A stretch of 28,015 nucleotides of DNA from positions 1-28,015 of the forward strand of contig JAEZKX010000243.1 in NCBI GenBank assembly GCA_023436025.1, written 5' to 3'. Below, piece after piece: positions 14,223-22,233 of the stretch (positions are counted from its first letter, which is position 1; each line of letters opens with the position of its first letter). Made by a program: the position numbers and the translations under genes. This DNA is from Pseudomonadota bacterium (GTDB lineage Bacteria > Pseudomonadota > Gammaproteobacteria > Burkholderiales > Burkholderiaceae_C). The notes below the pieces were generated by a model. That model saw nothing but the letters and a program-made list of their open reading frames with translations, did not search any database and was not told where the DNA came from.

Positions 14223-14512
14223 CATCGGCAGGTCGCGACGAACTGCACCCGGCCCGGCGCGCCCGGGTGGTGGCCCTCGCCAAGAGGCGTATCCCATCTG
14301 GGGGCGGCGCCCGGAGCCGTCGCGCGCGCGAACCCGGCGGTGGGCCGGCGCGTCGCTGGTACGATCCCTTGCATCAGGCTCCAGGCCCTGGCCCAGCGCG
14401 GCGCCAGAATGGACCCGCTGCTCGCGCGGACCCTGCGCGACAGGCAAGGTCATCGAGACGGGGCACAAGAGGGTCGAGTAACAACCGGGCAGCGCGCGCT
14501 GCCCCCGCGCGC
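14223..14512. other. Leader region of the LysR gene
   Basis: About 290 bases between the operon terminator and the LysR start. The LysR frame is open through this stretch, but the translation is Arg-rich with no family similarity, so I treat it as non-coding. TACGAT at 14360-14365 could be a -10 box; no matching -35 is evident. Nothing else was recognised. Confidence 0.45.
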
Positions 14513-15418
14513 ATGAATCTTCACCTGAGACAGTTGAAGGCCTTCCTCGGGGTCGCCGAGACCAGCAACTTCACCAAGGCGGCGCAAAAGCTGCACATGA
14601 GCCAGGCCGCGCTCAGTTCCGCCATCCGCGAGCTCGAGAACCAGGTCGACTGCAATCTTTTCGAGCGCACCACGCGCAACGTCGAACTGACGGAGGCTGG
14701 ACGGCAGTTCCTGCAGACCGCTTCGCGCGTCGTGCGCGAGCTGGAAGATTCGGCGCAGCAACTGCGCGAGATGCACCGCGACCGCAGCGCGAACCTGCGG
14801 GTGGGCTTCACGCCCACGCTCGCCTCCCATGCGTTTCCCGAGATGCTGGCCTCCTTCCGGGCCTCCCACCCCCAGGTGAGCGTGGAACTATTCGACGAAG
14901 GCCCGCAACGGCTGCAGGAGCTGGTGGAAAGCGGCAGGATCGACGCGGCCTTCGGCGCCTTCTTCCAGAAGGCCTCGGGCATCGAGCAGATCTCGGTGTC
15001 ACCATCGACACTGGTGCTCGTGCACGGCCAGGACAGCGGCATCGCCGCCCAGCTGGAGTGGGACATCTTCGAAACGTTCGACTGGATCGCGCTGTCGGAC
15101 GCCACGCCGGTCCAGCAGCTGGTGCAGGCCACCCTCAAGAAGCACCACGTGAAATCGCGCCAGACCATGACGGTGAGCCACCTGGAGACCGCCGTGGCGC
15201 TGGCGGAAAAGGGATTCGGCGTCACGGTGATCCCCTCGTTCGCCACGGCGGTCTGCCGCCGCTACCAGGTGTCCATTGCGCGTCTGCTGCCGCCCGTACG
15301 CTTCAACTTCTGCCGCATCGTCAAGATGGGCCGTGCGGAGAACCAGACGTTGGAGAGCTTCACCAACCTGGTGATCGACCGCCTGCAGCAGGGCACGCCG
15401 CTTCCCCCGGAGCACTAA
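14513..15418 (+). CDS. LysR-family transcriptional regulator
   Basis: A 301-residue LysR-type regulator. The N-terminal winged helix-turn-helix spans about residues 1-60 (MNLHLRQLKAFLGVAETSNF, then AAQKLHMSQAALSSAIRELE and LFERTTRNVELTEAGRQFL). The co-inducer domain begins near residue 90 (LRVGFTPTLASHAFP) and contains VALAEKGFGVTVIPS. The ATG at 14513 is chosen because it aligns with the family's N-terminus. The gene is downstream of the catabolic operon and points the same way, unlike the usual divergent layout, and the terminator before it implies its own promoter. It is the only regulator in the cluster and so the most likely activator of the operon; the inducer is unknown. Confidence 0.93.
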   Translation: MNLHLRQLKAFLGVAETSNFTKAAQKLHMSQAALSSAIRELENQVDCNLFERTTRNVELTEAGRQFLQTASRVVRELEDSAQQLREMHRDRSANLRVGFTPTLASHAFPEMLASFRASHPQVSVELFDEGPQRLQELVESGRIDAAFGAFFQKASGIEQISVSPSTLVLVHGQDSGIAAQLEWDIFETFDWIALSDATPVQQLVQATLKKHHVKSRQTMTVSHLETAVALAEKGFGVTVIPSFATAVCRRYQVSIARLLPPVRFNFCRIVKMGRAENQTLESFTNLVIDRLQQGTPLPPEH

Positions 15419-16051
15419 GATCGACGCACCGGTCACGAGAAAGAGCGCGCCTGGCACGCGCCGGGGAGATTCGATTTCCGGGTGCGGCCGCGCTGTTCAT
15501 CCCAACGCCGGCCATGGAACCCCGAGGCCGACCGCGACCTTCCGCCGGTTCCCGACGCCCCGGCGCCCCCCCACCCCGGGCGCCGGCAAGCTGCCGAGTG
15601 CCCCCGTGCTAAGCTCGTCCTTCGCGACGGTTCGCGATGCGGTGCGCAATGACGTCGCTGCGCGTTCAGGCATGTTCGGTACGCGAAGGCGGTGTTCATT
15701 CATTCGCCCGCCTGGCCGTGCCCTCTTCATCGCGCCCGGGGCGCGCGGCGTCCGGACCATGCGCCGTCCGCGCTGCGCCCCAAACCGTCCATCGACCCTC
15801 CATCCCCATGGCTGCGACCTTCCACATGGCAATGCCATCGACCCGATTGGGCCGCCAAACGCCTGCGGCCGCGCCCCAACCGTAACAAGGCATTGCCAAA
15901 GCCGGTCTTCGCGCCCCCAGGCGTGACTTCCTTCCAACTCCCGCGACCCCCGTGGCCAGCCAAACATTTACTTCAACTCGGCTTTTCGGGATGATCGGGA
16001 ATGACCCTCTAGGTTGGGGTCGCTGTACCCGTTTCCAGAACACCACACGCC
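15419..16051. other. Gene-free stretch before pilB
   Basis: 633 bases without a convincing gene. Several open frames on both strands have low-complexity, Arg/Pro-rich translations with no recognisable domain or ribosome-binding site. A short palindrome ATGGC-AAT-GCCAT lies at 15826-15838. The pilB promoter should be in the last 100 bases, which are locally more AT-rich (around 15960-16010), but no consensus boxes could be assigned. No copy of the tRNA-Pro 3' end was found. Confidence 0.5.
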
Positions 16052-17785
16052 ATGGCCGCCGTCGAACCCGCCACTGAAGCCTCAGCCGTCGCGCTGCCGG
16101 GACTGGGCCGGGCCCTCGTTGCCGCGGGCAAGCTGGGCCAGAAGGCCGCCGAAGACATCTACCGCAAGGCCCAGGCCAACCGGACCAGCTTCATCGCCGA
16201 GCTGACGGGGTCCGGCGCCGTGTCGGCCTCCGACCTCGCGCACACCATGTCGGTGTCGTTCGGCGCGCCGCTGCTCGACCTCGCCGCCATCGACGTCGCC
16301 CGCCTGCCACGGGGTCTGCTGGATGGCAAGATCTGCCAGGACTACCGCGTGGTGGTCCTGTCCAAGCGCAACAATCGCCTGATCGTCGCCACGGCCGATC
16401 CGTCCGACCAGCAGGCGGCCGACAAGATCAAGTTCGCCACCCAGATGGGGGTGGACTGGGTCATCGCCGAGTACGACAAGCTGACCAAGATGGTGGAGGC
16501 GCAAGCCACCACGGCCACCGAGGCCATGGACAGCATCATCGGCGACGACTTCGAGTTCGACGAGTCCACCATGGACTCGCAGGTCGTCGACGACGACCAG
16601 GGCGCGGTCTCCGACGTCGACGACGCGCCGGTCGTCAAGTTCCTGCACAAGATGCTGCTGGACGCCATCGGCGCGCGCGCTTCCGACCTGCACTTCGAGC
16701 CCTACGAGCACACCTACCGGGTGCGCTTCCGCATCGACGGCGAGCTGCGCGAGATCGCCTCGCCGCCGGTGGCCATCAAGGACAAGCTGGCCTCCCGCAT
16801 CAAGGTGATCTCCCGCATGGACATCTCCGAGAAGCGGGTGCCGCAGGACGGGCGGATGAAGCTGAAGGTCAGCGCCGACCGCGTCATCGACTTCCGGGTC
16901 TCCACCCTGCCCACGCTGTTCGGCGAGAAGATCGTGATCCGTATCCTGGATCCGAGCAGCGCCAAGCTGGGCATCGACGCCCTGGGCTACGAGCCCGAGG
17001 AGAAGGAGCGCCTGCTCAAGGCGATCGAGCGCCCCTACGGCATGATCCTGGTCACCGGGCCCACGGGCTCCGGAAAGACGGTGTCGCTCTACACCTGCCT
17101 GAACCTGCTGAACAAGCCAGGCGTGAACATCTCCACCGCGGAAGACCCGGCGGAAATCAACCTGCCCGGCGTCAACCAGGTCAACGTGAACGACAAGGCC
17201 GGCCTCACCTTCGCGGCGGCGCTCAAGTCCTTCCTGCGGCAGGACCCGGACATCATCATGGTCGGCGAAATCCGCGACCTGGAAACCGCCGACATCGCGA
17301 TCAAGGCCGCCCAGACGGGCCACTTGGTGATGTCGACCCTGCACACCAACGACGCGCCGACCACGCTCACGCGGATGCGCAACATGGGCATCGCGCCTTT
17401 CAACATCGCATCCTCGGTGATCCTGATCACGGCGCAGCGCCTGGCGCGCCGCCTGTGCCCGCAGTGCAAGAAGCCGCAGGACATCCCGTACGAGAACCTG
17501 ATCGACGCCGGCTTCAAGGAAGAGGACGTCGACGGCTCCTGGACGCCCTACCAGCCGGTGGGCTGTCCGGCCTGCAACAACGGCTACAAGGGCCGCGTCG
17601 GCATCTACCAGGTCATGCCGATCAGCGAAGACATGCAGCGCATCATCCTGGCCGATGGCAGCGCCCTCGAGATCGCCGAACAGGCCCGCAAGGAAGGCGT
17701 GCGCAGCCTGCGCGAGTCGGGGCTGCACAAGGTTCGGCTGGGCCACACCTCCCTCGAGGAAGTGCTGGCCGTGACCAACGAATAA
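16052..17785 (+). CDS. pilB: Type IV pilus assembly ATPase
   Basis: The hexameric cytoplasmic ATPase that powers pilus extension. The 577-residue protein has the N-terminal MshEN-type domain (about 15-150), an acidic linker (165-192), and the secretion ATPase core. Core motifs are Walker A GPTGSGKT (336-343), the Asp box AEDPAEI (363-369), Walker B with DIIMVGEIRD (400-409) and the His box around HLVMSTLHTND (424-434). A zinc-binding tetracysteine is formed by Cys469, Cys472, Cys505 and Cys508. It is full-length. It heads the pilB-pilC-pilD group; no pilin gene (pilA) is in the window. The long non-coding region upstream should contain its promoter. Confidence 0.97.
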   Translation: MAAVEPATEASAVALPGLGRALVAAGKLGQKAAEDIYRKAQANRTSFIAELTGSGAVSASDLAHTMSVSFGAPLLDLAAIDVARLPRGLLDGKICQDYRVVVLSKRNNRLIVATADPSDQQAADKIKFATQMGVDWVIAEYDKLTKMVEAQATTATEAMDSIIGDDFEFDESTMDSQVVDDDQGAVSDVDDAPVVKFLHKMLLDAIGARASDLHFEPYEHTYRVRFRIDGELREIASPPVAIKDKLASRIKVISRMDISEKRVPQDGRMKLKVSADRVIDFRVSTLPTLFGEKIVIRILDPSSAKLGIDALGYEPEEKERLLKAIERPYGMILVTGPTGSGKTVSLYTCLNLLNKPGVNISTAEDPAEINLPGVNQVNVNDKAGLTFAAALKSFLRQDPDIIMVGEIRDLETADIAIKAAQTGHLVMSTLHTNDAPTTLTRMRNMGIAPFNIASSVILITAQRLARRLCPQCKKPQDIPYENLIDAGFKEEDVDGSWTPYQPVGCPACNNGYKGRVGIYQVMPISEDMQRIILADGSALEIAEQARKEGVRSLRESGLHKVRLGHTSLEEVLAVTNE

Positions 17786-17807
17786 CAACGGGGCGGAAGG
17801 AGCATCC

Positions 17808-19019
17808 ATGGCGACGGCAACCAAGGTCGCGGAGTTCGTCTTCGAGTGGGAGGGACGGGACCGCAACGGCAAGCAGGTACGCGGCGAGACCCGCGCGGCC
17901 GGCGAGAACCAGGTCATGGCCGCGCTGCGCCGCCAGGGCGTGTCGCCGACCAAGATCAAGAAGCGCAAGATGCGCGCGGGCGCGAAGATCAAGCCCAAGG
18001 ACATCGCGATCTTCACCCGCCAGCTGGCCACCATGATGAAGGCCGGAGTGCCGCTGCTGCAGGCCTTCGACATCGTCGGCCGCGGCAACGCCAACGCCAG
18101 CGTGACCAAGCTGCTCAACGACATCCGCACCGACGTCGAGACCGGAACCTCGCTGTCGGCGGCCTTCCGGAAGTACCCCATGTACTTCGACAACCTGTAC
18201 TGCAACCTGGTGGAAGCCGGTGAGGCGGCGGGTATCCTGGAAAGCCTGCTGGACCGCCTGGCCACCTACATGGAGAAGACCGAGGCGATCAAGTCCAAAA
18301 TCAAGTCGGCCCTGATGTACCCCGTGGCGGTGATCGTGGTGGCCTTCGTGGTGGTGGCGGTGATCATGATCTTCGTGATCCCGGCGTTCAAGGAGGTCTT
18401 CACCTCCTTCGGCGCCGACCTGCCGGCGCCCACGCTGTTCGTGATCGCCATGAGCGAGGTCTTCGTCGCCTACTGGTGGCTGATCTTCGGCGGCATCGGC
18501 GGCGCCTTCTACTTCTTCATGCAGGCCTGGAAGCGCAACCAGAAGATGCAGCTGTTCATGGACCGCCTGATGCTCAAGCTGCCGCTGTTCGGCGACCTGG
18601 TGTACAAGTCGGTCATCGCACGCTGGACGCGCACGCTGGCCACCATGTTCGCCGCCGGCGTGCCGCTGGTCGAGGCGCTCGACTCGGTGGGCGGCGCCTC
18701 GGGCAACTCGGTCTACGAGTCGGCCACCGAGAAGATCCAGCACGAAGTCTCCACCGGCACCAGCCTGACCGCGGCCATGACCAATGCCAACGTGTTCCCC
18801 TCCATGGTGCTGCAGATGTGCGCCATCGGCGAGGAGTCCGGCTCCATCGACCACATGCTGAGCAAGGCGGCCGACTTCTACGAAGCGGAGGTCGACGACA
18901 TGGTGGCCGGCCTGTCGAGCCTGATGGAGCCGATGATCATCGTGTTCCTGGGCTCGCTGATCGGCGGCATCGTGGTGGCCATGTACCTGCCCATCTTCAA
19001 GCTCGGCCAGGTCGTCTGA
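17808..19019 (+). CDS. pilC: Type IV pilus inner-membrane platform protein
   Basis: The integral inner-membrane protein that couples the PilB motor to pilin assembly. The 403-residue sequence has an N-terminal region starting with FVFEWEGRDRNGKQVRGE, then two T2SSF domains (about 70-195 and 273-395). Each begins with a similar cytoplasmic helical segment (FTRQLATMMKAGVPLLQAF; WTRTLATMFAAGVPLVEAL) and ends in hydrophobic membrane helices (about 170-195, 215-240 and 375-398). The internal duplication is plainly visible. A strong Shine-Dalgarno GGAAGGAG lies six bases before the ATG. Its stop overlaps the pilD start as TGATG, so the two are coupled. Confidence 0.96.
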   Translation: MATATKVAEFVFEWEGRDRNGKQVRGETRAAGENQVMAALRRQGVSPTKIKKRKMRAGAKIKPKDIAIFTRQLATMMKAGVPLLQAFDIVGRGNANASVTKLLNDIRTDVETGTSLSAAFRKYPMYFDNLYCNLVEAGEAAGILESLLDRLATYMEKTEAIKSKIKSALMYPVAVIVVAFVVVAVIMIFVIPAFKEVFTSFGADLPAPTLFVIAMSEVFVAYWWLIFGGIGGAFYFFMQAWKRNQKMQLFMDRLMLKLPLFGDLVYKSVIARWTRTLATMFAAGVPLVEALDSVGGASGNSVYESATEKIQHEVSTGTSLTAAMTNANVFPSMVLQMCAIGEESGSIDHMLSKAADFYEAEVDDMVAGLSSLMEPMIIVFLGSLIGGIVVAMYLPIFKLGQVV

Positions 19020-19882
19020 TGGTGGTCGCGGGTTGGCTCGCCGCCGTCATCGGCGGCGCATTCGGACTGGTGATCGGCAGCTTCCTCAATGTCGTCATCC
19101 ATCGGCTGCCGAAGATGATGGAGCGCGAATGGGCGGCCGACTGCGCCGACCTCAACGGCCAGGAACTGCCGCCGCAGGAGCCCTTCAACCTGATGGTGCC
19201 GCGCTCGCGCTGCCCGCATTGCGGCCACCGGATCCGCTGGTACGAGAACGTGCCCATCGTCAGCTGGCTGGCGTTGGGTGGCAAGTGCTCCGGCTGCAAG
19301 GCGCGCATCAGCGTGCGCTATCCGCTGGTCGAGGCCGTCACCGGCGCCTTCTTCGCGCTGTGCGCCTGGCGCTGGGGCATCACCCTGCCCGCGGCGGCCT
19401 GGGCCGCCTTCGCGGCCATGCTGATCTGCCTGTTCCTGATCGACTTCGACACGCAACTGCTGCCGGACGACCTCAACTACCCCTTGCTGTGGCTGGGCCT
19501 GCTGGTGGCGGCGCTGGGGTGGACCGTGCCGCTGGAGTCCGCCGTCTGGGGTGCCGCGGTGGGCTACCTGTTCCTCTGGGTGGTCTACCAGGGCTTCAAG
19601 CTGCTGACCGGCAAGGAAGGCATGGGCTACGGCGACTTCAAGCTGCTGGCAGCCCTGGGGGCCTGGCTGGGCGTGCACTACATCGTGGCCATCATCCTGC
19701 TGTCGTCCCTGGTCGGCGCCGTCATCGGCGGCATCCTCCTGGTGGTGGGCAAGCTCGCCCACCGCGACATTCCCATGCCCTTCGGCCCGTTCCTGGCCGG
19801 CGCGGGCCTGCTGGCGCTGGCGATCGGCCCGGCCGCGGTGCCGGCGCTGCTGCCCTTCGCCTTCCCGTTCGGGGTCCAGTAG
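19019..19882 (+). CDS. pilD: Prepilin peptidase / N-methyltransferase
   Basis: An inner-membrane aspartyl protease that removes the leader from type IV prepilins and methylates the new N-terminus. The 287-residue protein has the methylase-associated zinc motif Cys65-x2-Cys68 and Cys90-x2-Cys93 (CPHCGHRIRWYENVPIVSW, then GGKCSGC). The catalytic aspartates lie in LIDFDTQLLPD (140-150) and in GMGYGDFK (Asp206). About eight hydrophobic membrane segments follow the N-terminal one. An N-terminal SFLNVVIHRLP is typical of the family. The ATG overlaps the pilC stop. It is bifunctional by motif content. It could also process type II secretion pseudopilins if present elsewhere. Confidence 0.97.
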   Translation: MVVAGWLAAVIGGAFGLVIGSFLNVVIHRLPKMMEREWAADCADLNGQELPPQEPFNLMVPRSRCPHCGHRIRWYENVPIVSWLALGGKCSGCKARISVRYPLVEAVTGAFFALCAWRWGITLPAAAWAAFAAMLICLFLIDFDTQLLPDDLNYPLLWLGLLVAALGWTVPLESAVWGAAVGYLFLWVVYQGFKLLTGKEGMGYGDFKLLAALGAWLGVHYIVAIILLSSLVGAVIGGILLVVGKLAHRDIPMPFGPFLAGAGLLALAIGPAAVPALLPFAFPFGVQ

Positions 19883-19889
19883 GGCTGGC

Positions 19890-20492
19890 ATGGCCGCGCG
19901 CATCGGCCTCACCGGCGGCATCGGCAGCGGCAAGAGCACGGTGCTGGCCATGCTGCAGGCGCGCGGCGCGGCGGCCATCGACGCCGACGCAATCTCGCGC
20001 GCCACCACCGCCGCCGGCGGCGCGGCCATCCCCGCCATCGCGCAGCACTTCGGCCCCGGCTTCATCGCGGCCGACGGCGCGCTCGACCGCGTCCGGATGC
20101 GCGAGCATGCCTATGCGCATCCGCAGGCGCGGCGCGCCCTGGAGGCCATCATCCATCCGCTGGTGGGCCAGGAGATCACGCGCCAGTTCGAGGCCGCGGT
20201 CGCCGCCGGCGCGGCCTGCGTGATCTTCGACATCCCCCTGCTGGTGGAATCCGGCCGCTGGCGTTCGCAGGTCGACCGCGTGCTGGTGGTGGACTGCGAG
20301 CCCGAGACCCAGGTCGCGCGGGTGGTGGCGCGCAGCGCCCTGGAGGCGGACGCCGTGCGCGCCATCATCGCGGCCCAGGCCCCGCGGGCGCTGCGGCTGG
20401 CCGCCGCCGATGTCGTGATCTGTAACGAGGGGCTCACGCTGGACGCGCTGCGCTCGGAAGTGGACCAGGCCGCGCGGTCCTTCGGGCTATGA
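19890..20492 (+). CDS. coaE: Dephospho-CoA kinase
   Basis: Phosphorylates the 3'-hydroxyl of dephospho-CoA, the final step of coenzyme A synthesis. The 200-residue protein begins with the P-loop RIGLTGGIGSGKST (4-17). It has DADAISR near residue 32, the conserved HPLVGQEI segment near 90 and the DIPLLVESGRW motif near 113, all typical of CoaE. The length is normal. It starts seven bases after pilD, and the pilD-coaE-zapD-yacG order is a known proteobacterial arrangement. Confidence 0.96.
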   Translation: MAARIGLTGGIGSGKSTVLAMLQARGAAAIDADAISRATTAAGGAAIPAIAQHFGPGFIAADGALDRVRMREHAYAHPQARRALEAIIHPLVGQEITRQFEAAVAAGAACVIFDIPLLVESGRWRSQVDRVLVVDCEPETQVARVVARSALEADAVRAIIAAQAPRALRLAAADVVICNEGLTLDALRSEVDQAARSFGL

Positions 20493-20529
20493 TGGCGCCT
20501 GCCGACGCCGTCCCCCCGCACCGCCGCGC

Positions 20530-21282
20530 GTGATCCTCTACGAATACCCCTTCAACGAACGCATCCGGACCTACCTGCGGCTGGAACACCTGTTCCGGCG
20601 GCTGGGCGAGCTGGTCCCGCGCAGCCACCCGCTGGACCACCACTACGCCCTGTCGACCATCTTCGAGGTGATGGACGTCGCGGCCCGCGCCGATCTGAAA
20701 TCGGACGTGATGAAGGACCTGGAGCGGCAGAAGCACGTGCTGGCCGGGTACCGCGGCAACCCGGCCATTTCCGAGCACGCGCTGGAGGCCGTGATCGGCA
20801 CCATCGATGCCTGCTTCGGCGCCCTCAACGGCACTCTCGGCAAGGCGGGCCAGTCCCTGACCGAGAACGAGTGGCTCATGAGCATCCGCAGCCGCGCCGG
20901 CATCCCGGGCGGCACCTGCGAGTTCGACCTGCCCGGGTATTACGCCTGGCAACATCTCGATGCAGACCAGCGCCGCGCCGACCTCGGCCGCTGGGCAGGT
21001 ACGCTGGCGCCGCTGGCCGAGGCCATCCAACTGCTGCTCAAGCTGCTGCGCGACTCCGGCGCGCCGCAGAAGGTCATCGCCGTCGGTGGCCAGCTGCAGC
21101 AGACGCTGCCGCAGGGGCGCACCTTCCAGCTGCTGCGCCTGCGCATCGATCCCGCCCTGGGCCTGGTCCCCGAGATCAGCGGCAACCGCCTGATCGTCTC
21201 GGTGCGCCTCATGCGGCAGGACAACGAGCGCATGCAGCCCAGCACCGACACCGCCCCGTTCGAGCTGACGCTCTGCGCCTGA
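20530..21282 (+). CDS. zapD: Cell division protein ZapD
   Basis: Binds the FtsZ C-terminal tail and bundles protofilaments at the division ring. The 250-residue protein matches ZapD (formerly YacF): YEYPFNERIRTYLRLEHLFRRL at the N-terminus, then RAGIPGGTCEFDLPGYYAW near 119-137, and LLRLRIDPALGLVPEISGN near the end. The start is GTG at 20530, since no in-frame ATG gives the family N-terminus and the frame aligns from MILYEYP. The gene follows coaE after 37 bases and precedes yacG, the conserved coaE-zapD-yacG trio. Confidence 0.95.
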   Translation: MILYEYPFNERIRTYLRLEHLFRRLGELVPRSHPLDHHYALSTIFEVMDVAARADLKSDVMKDLERQKHVLAGYRGNPAISEHALEAVIGTIDACFGALNGTLGKAGQSLTENEWLMSIRSRAGIPGGTCEFDLPGYYAWQHLDADQRRADLGRWAGTLAPLAEAIQLLLKLLRDSGAPQKVIAVGGQLQQTLPQGRTFQLLRLRIDPALGLVPEISGNRLIVSVRLMRQDNERMQPSTDTAPFELTLCA

Positions 21283-21292
21283 GGGACAGCAC

Positions 21293-21499
21293 ATGGCCAC
21301 GCGAGCCGCCAAGCCGCGCATCGTGCGCTGCCCCGCCTGTGGCGGCGACAGCGTCTACGCGCCCAGCAACCCGTTTCGCCCCTTCTGCAGCGAACGCTGC
21401 AAGAGCCTCGACCTCGGCGCCTGGGCCAGCGAGAGCTTCCGCGTGCCCGACGAGACGCCACCGGACGACCTGCCGTTCGGGGATCCGAAGGAACAGTGA
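21293..21499 (+). CDS. yacG: DNA gyrase inhibitor YacG (zinc protein)
   Basis: A 68-residue zinc-ribbon protein of the YacG family; the E. coli member binds GyrB and inhibits gyrase. The four zinc ligands are seen as CPAC (residues 14-17) and CSERC (32-36), with PFRPFCSERCKSLDLG being the family signature. The acidic C-terminal tail is also typical. It is 10 bases after zapD, and its stop codon directly abuts a long palindromic element. Confidence 0.94.
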   Translation: MATRAAKPRIVRCPACGGDSVYAPSNPFRPFCSERCKSLDLGAWASESFRVPDETPPDDLPFGDPKEQ

Positions 21500-21650
21500 T
21501 CCGGGGGACGGGAGCGGCGGACAGCCGGACGCAAAGGACGCAAAGACAAACAGCCAAAGTTCGCAAAAGAACCCATTCAATGAATGGAAGTCCTTTTGCG
21601 TCCTTTGCGAAGCCTTTGCGACTTTTGCGTCCGGCTGTCCGCTCCCGGAT
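21500..21650. repeat. 151-bp imperfect palindromic element (MITE/REP-like)
   Basis: The element begins ATCCGGG (its first A is the last base of the yacG stop) and ends CCCGGAT. The outer arms share GGGAGCG and GACAGCCGGACGCAAA in inverted orientation, apart from small insertions on the left. The inner arms continue with matching CGCAAAG blocks down to a centre ATTCAATGAAT near 21575-21585. The left arm holds GGACGCAAA twice in tandem (21527-21544) and the right arm holds TTTGCG four times (21595, 21604, 21615, 21624). The central part is much more AT-rich than its surroundings. It lies exactly between the convergent yacG and MutT-type stop codons. It has no protein and no T-run ends. It may be a dispersed non-autonomous element and may act as a two-way transcription barrier; both are inferences. 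Confidence 0.85.
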
Positions 21651-22133
21651 TCAGTGCGTCGCGCCCTCGAACCCGCGCTCTTTTGCAAACCAGGCCAGCA
21701 CCGGCACCGTCCCCGGCAGCACGGGCCGAACCTGCACCGGCAACTGCTGCCAGGCGAACTGCTGGCCCTCGTGCATCTGCAGTTCGCCCTGCCAGTCGTA
21801 CACCTTGCAGAAATTCAGGCGCACCAGCGCATGCGGATAGTCGACGCGCTCGACGCGCCAGGGGTGCACGACGCCGATCGTGATGCCGATCTCCTCCAGC
21901 AGCTCGCGCCGCAGTGCCGCCTCCACCGTCTCGCCCGGCTCGACCTTGCCGCCCGGGAACTCCCAGTAGCCCTCGTAGACCTTGCCCCGTGGCCGCGAGG
22001 TCAGCAGGAAGGCGCCATCGGCGCGCACTAGCACGCCGACCGCGACCTCCACCTCCTTGCGGTCGGGGCCGCCCTCGCGCGGGCGGTCGCCGTCGGCGAC
22101 CAGCGCAGCAGCGTTGGCCTCCATGCGCGTCAC
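21651..22133 (-). CDS. mutT: MutT-type Nudix hydrolase (8-oxo-dGTPase-like)
   Basis: A Nudix enzyme expected to cleave 8-oxo-dGTP or related nucleotides to monophosphates, keeping oxidised bases out of DNA. The 160-residue protein has EVAVGVLVRADGAFLLTSRP, then GYWEFPGGKVEPGETVEAAL, completed by RRELLEEIGI: a full Nudix box around residues 61-84. The WEFPGGKVE segment is characteristic of MutT rather than other Nudix groups. The start is uncertain: GTG at 22133 or ATG at 22124, neither with a strong ribosome-binding site. It is the last gene of the rhodanese-argJ-ATPase-mutT run and ends against a palindromic element. Confidence 0.88.
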   Translation of the reverse strand: MTRMEANAAALVADGDRPREGGPDRKEVEVAVGVLVRADGAFLLTSRPRGKVYEGYWEFPGGKVEPGETVEAALRRELLEEIGITIGVVHPWRVERVDYPHALVRLNFCKVYDWQGELQMHEGQQFAWQQLPVQVRPVLPGTVPVLAWFAKERGFEGATH

Positions 22134-22233
22134 CGCGCGCCCCCGCCGTCCCGCGCGGGGATGCTGGCGCCGTCAGGCCCGCTTGCGGCCGGTCCATGCC
22201 AGGCGCTTCGCGCAGGTCGGGCGGGGCGCCGAC

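Noticed and set aside
14201..14512. Upstream extension of the LysR frame
   Set aside because: It would start inside the terminator and has no similarity to LysR proteins; the ATG at 14513 aligns with the family start.
15497..15967. Minus-strand open frame of 156 codons before pilB
   Set aside because: Its Gly/Arg-rich translation has no recognisable motif, and overlapping frames of similar length exist on the other strand, so it is not supported as a gene.
21500..21650. Short coding frames across the palindrome
   Set aside because: Frames on both strands read through it, but they translate the GGACGCAAA repeats into low-complexity peptides and the symmetry explains the sequence better.
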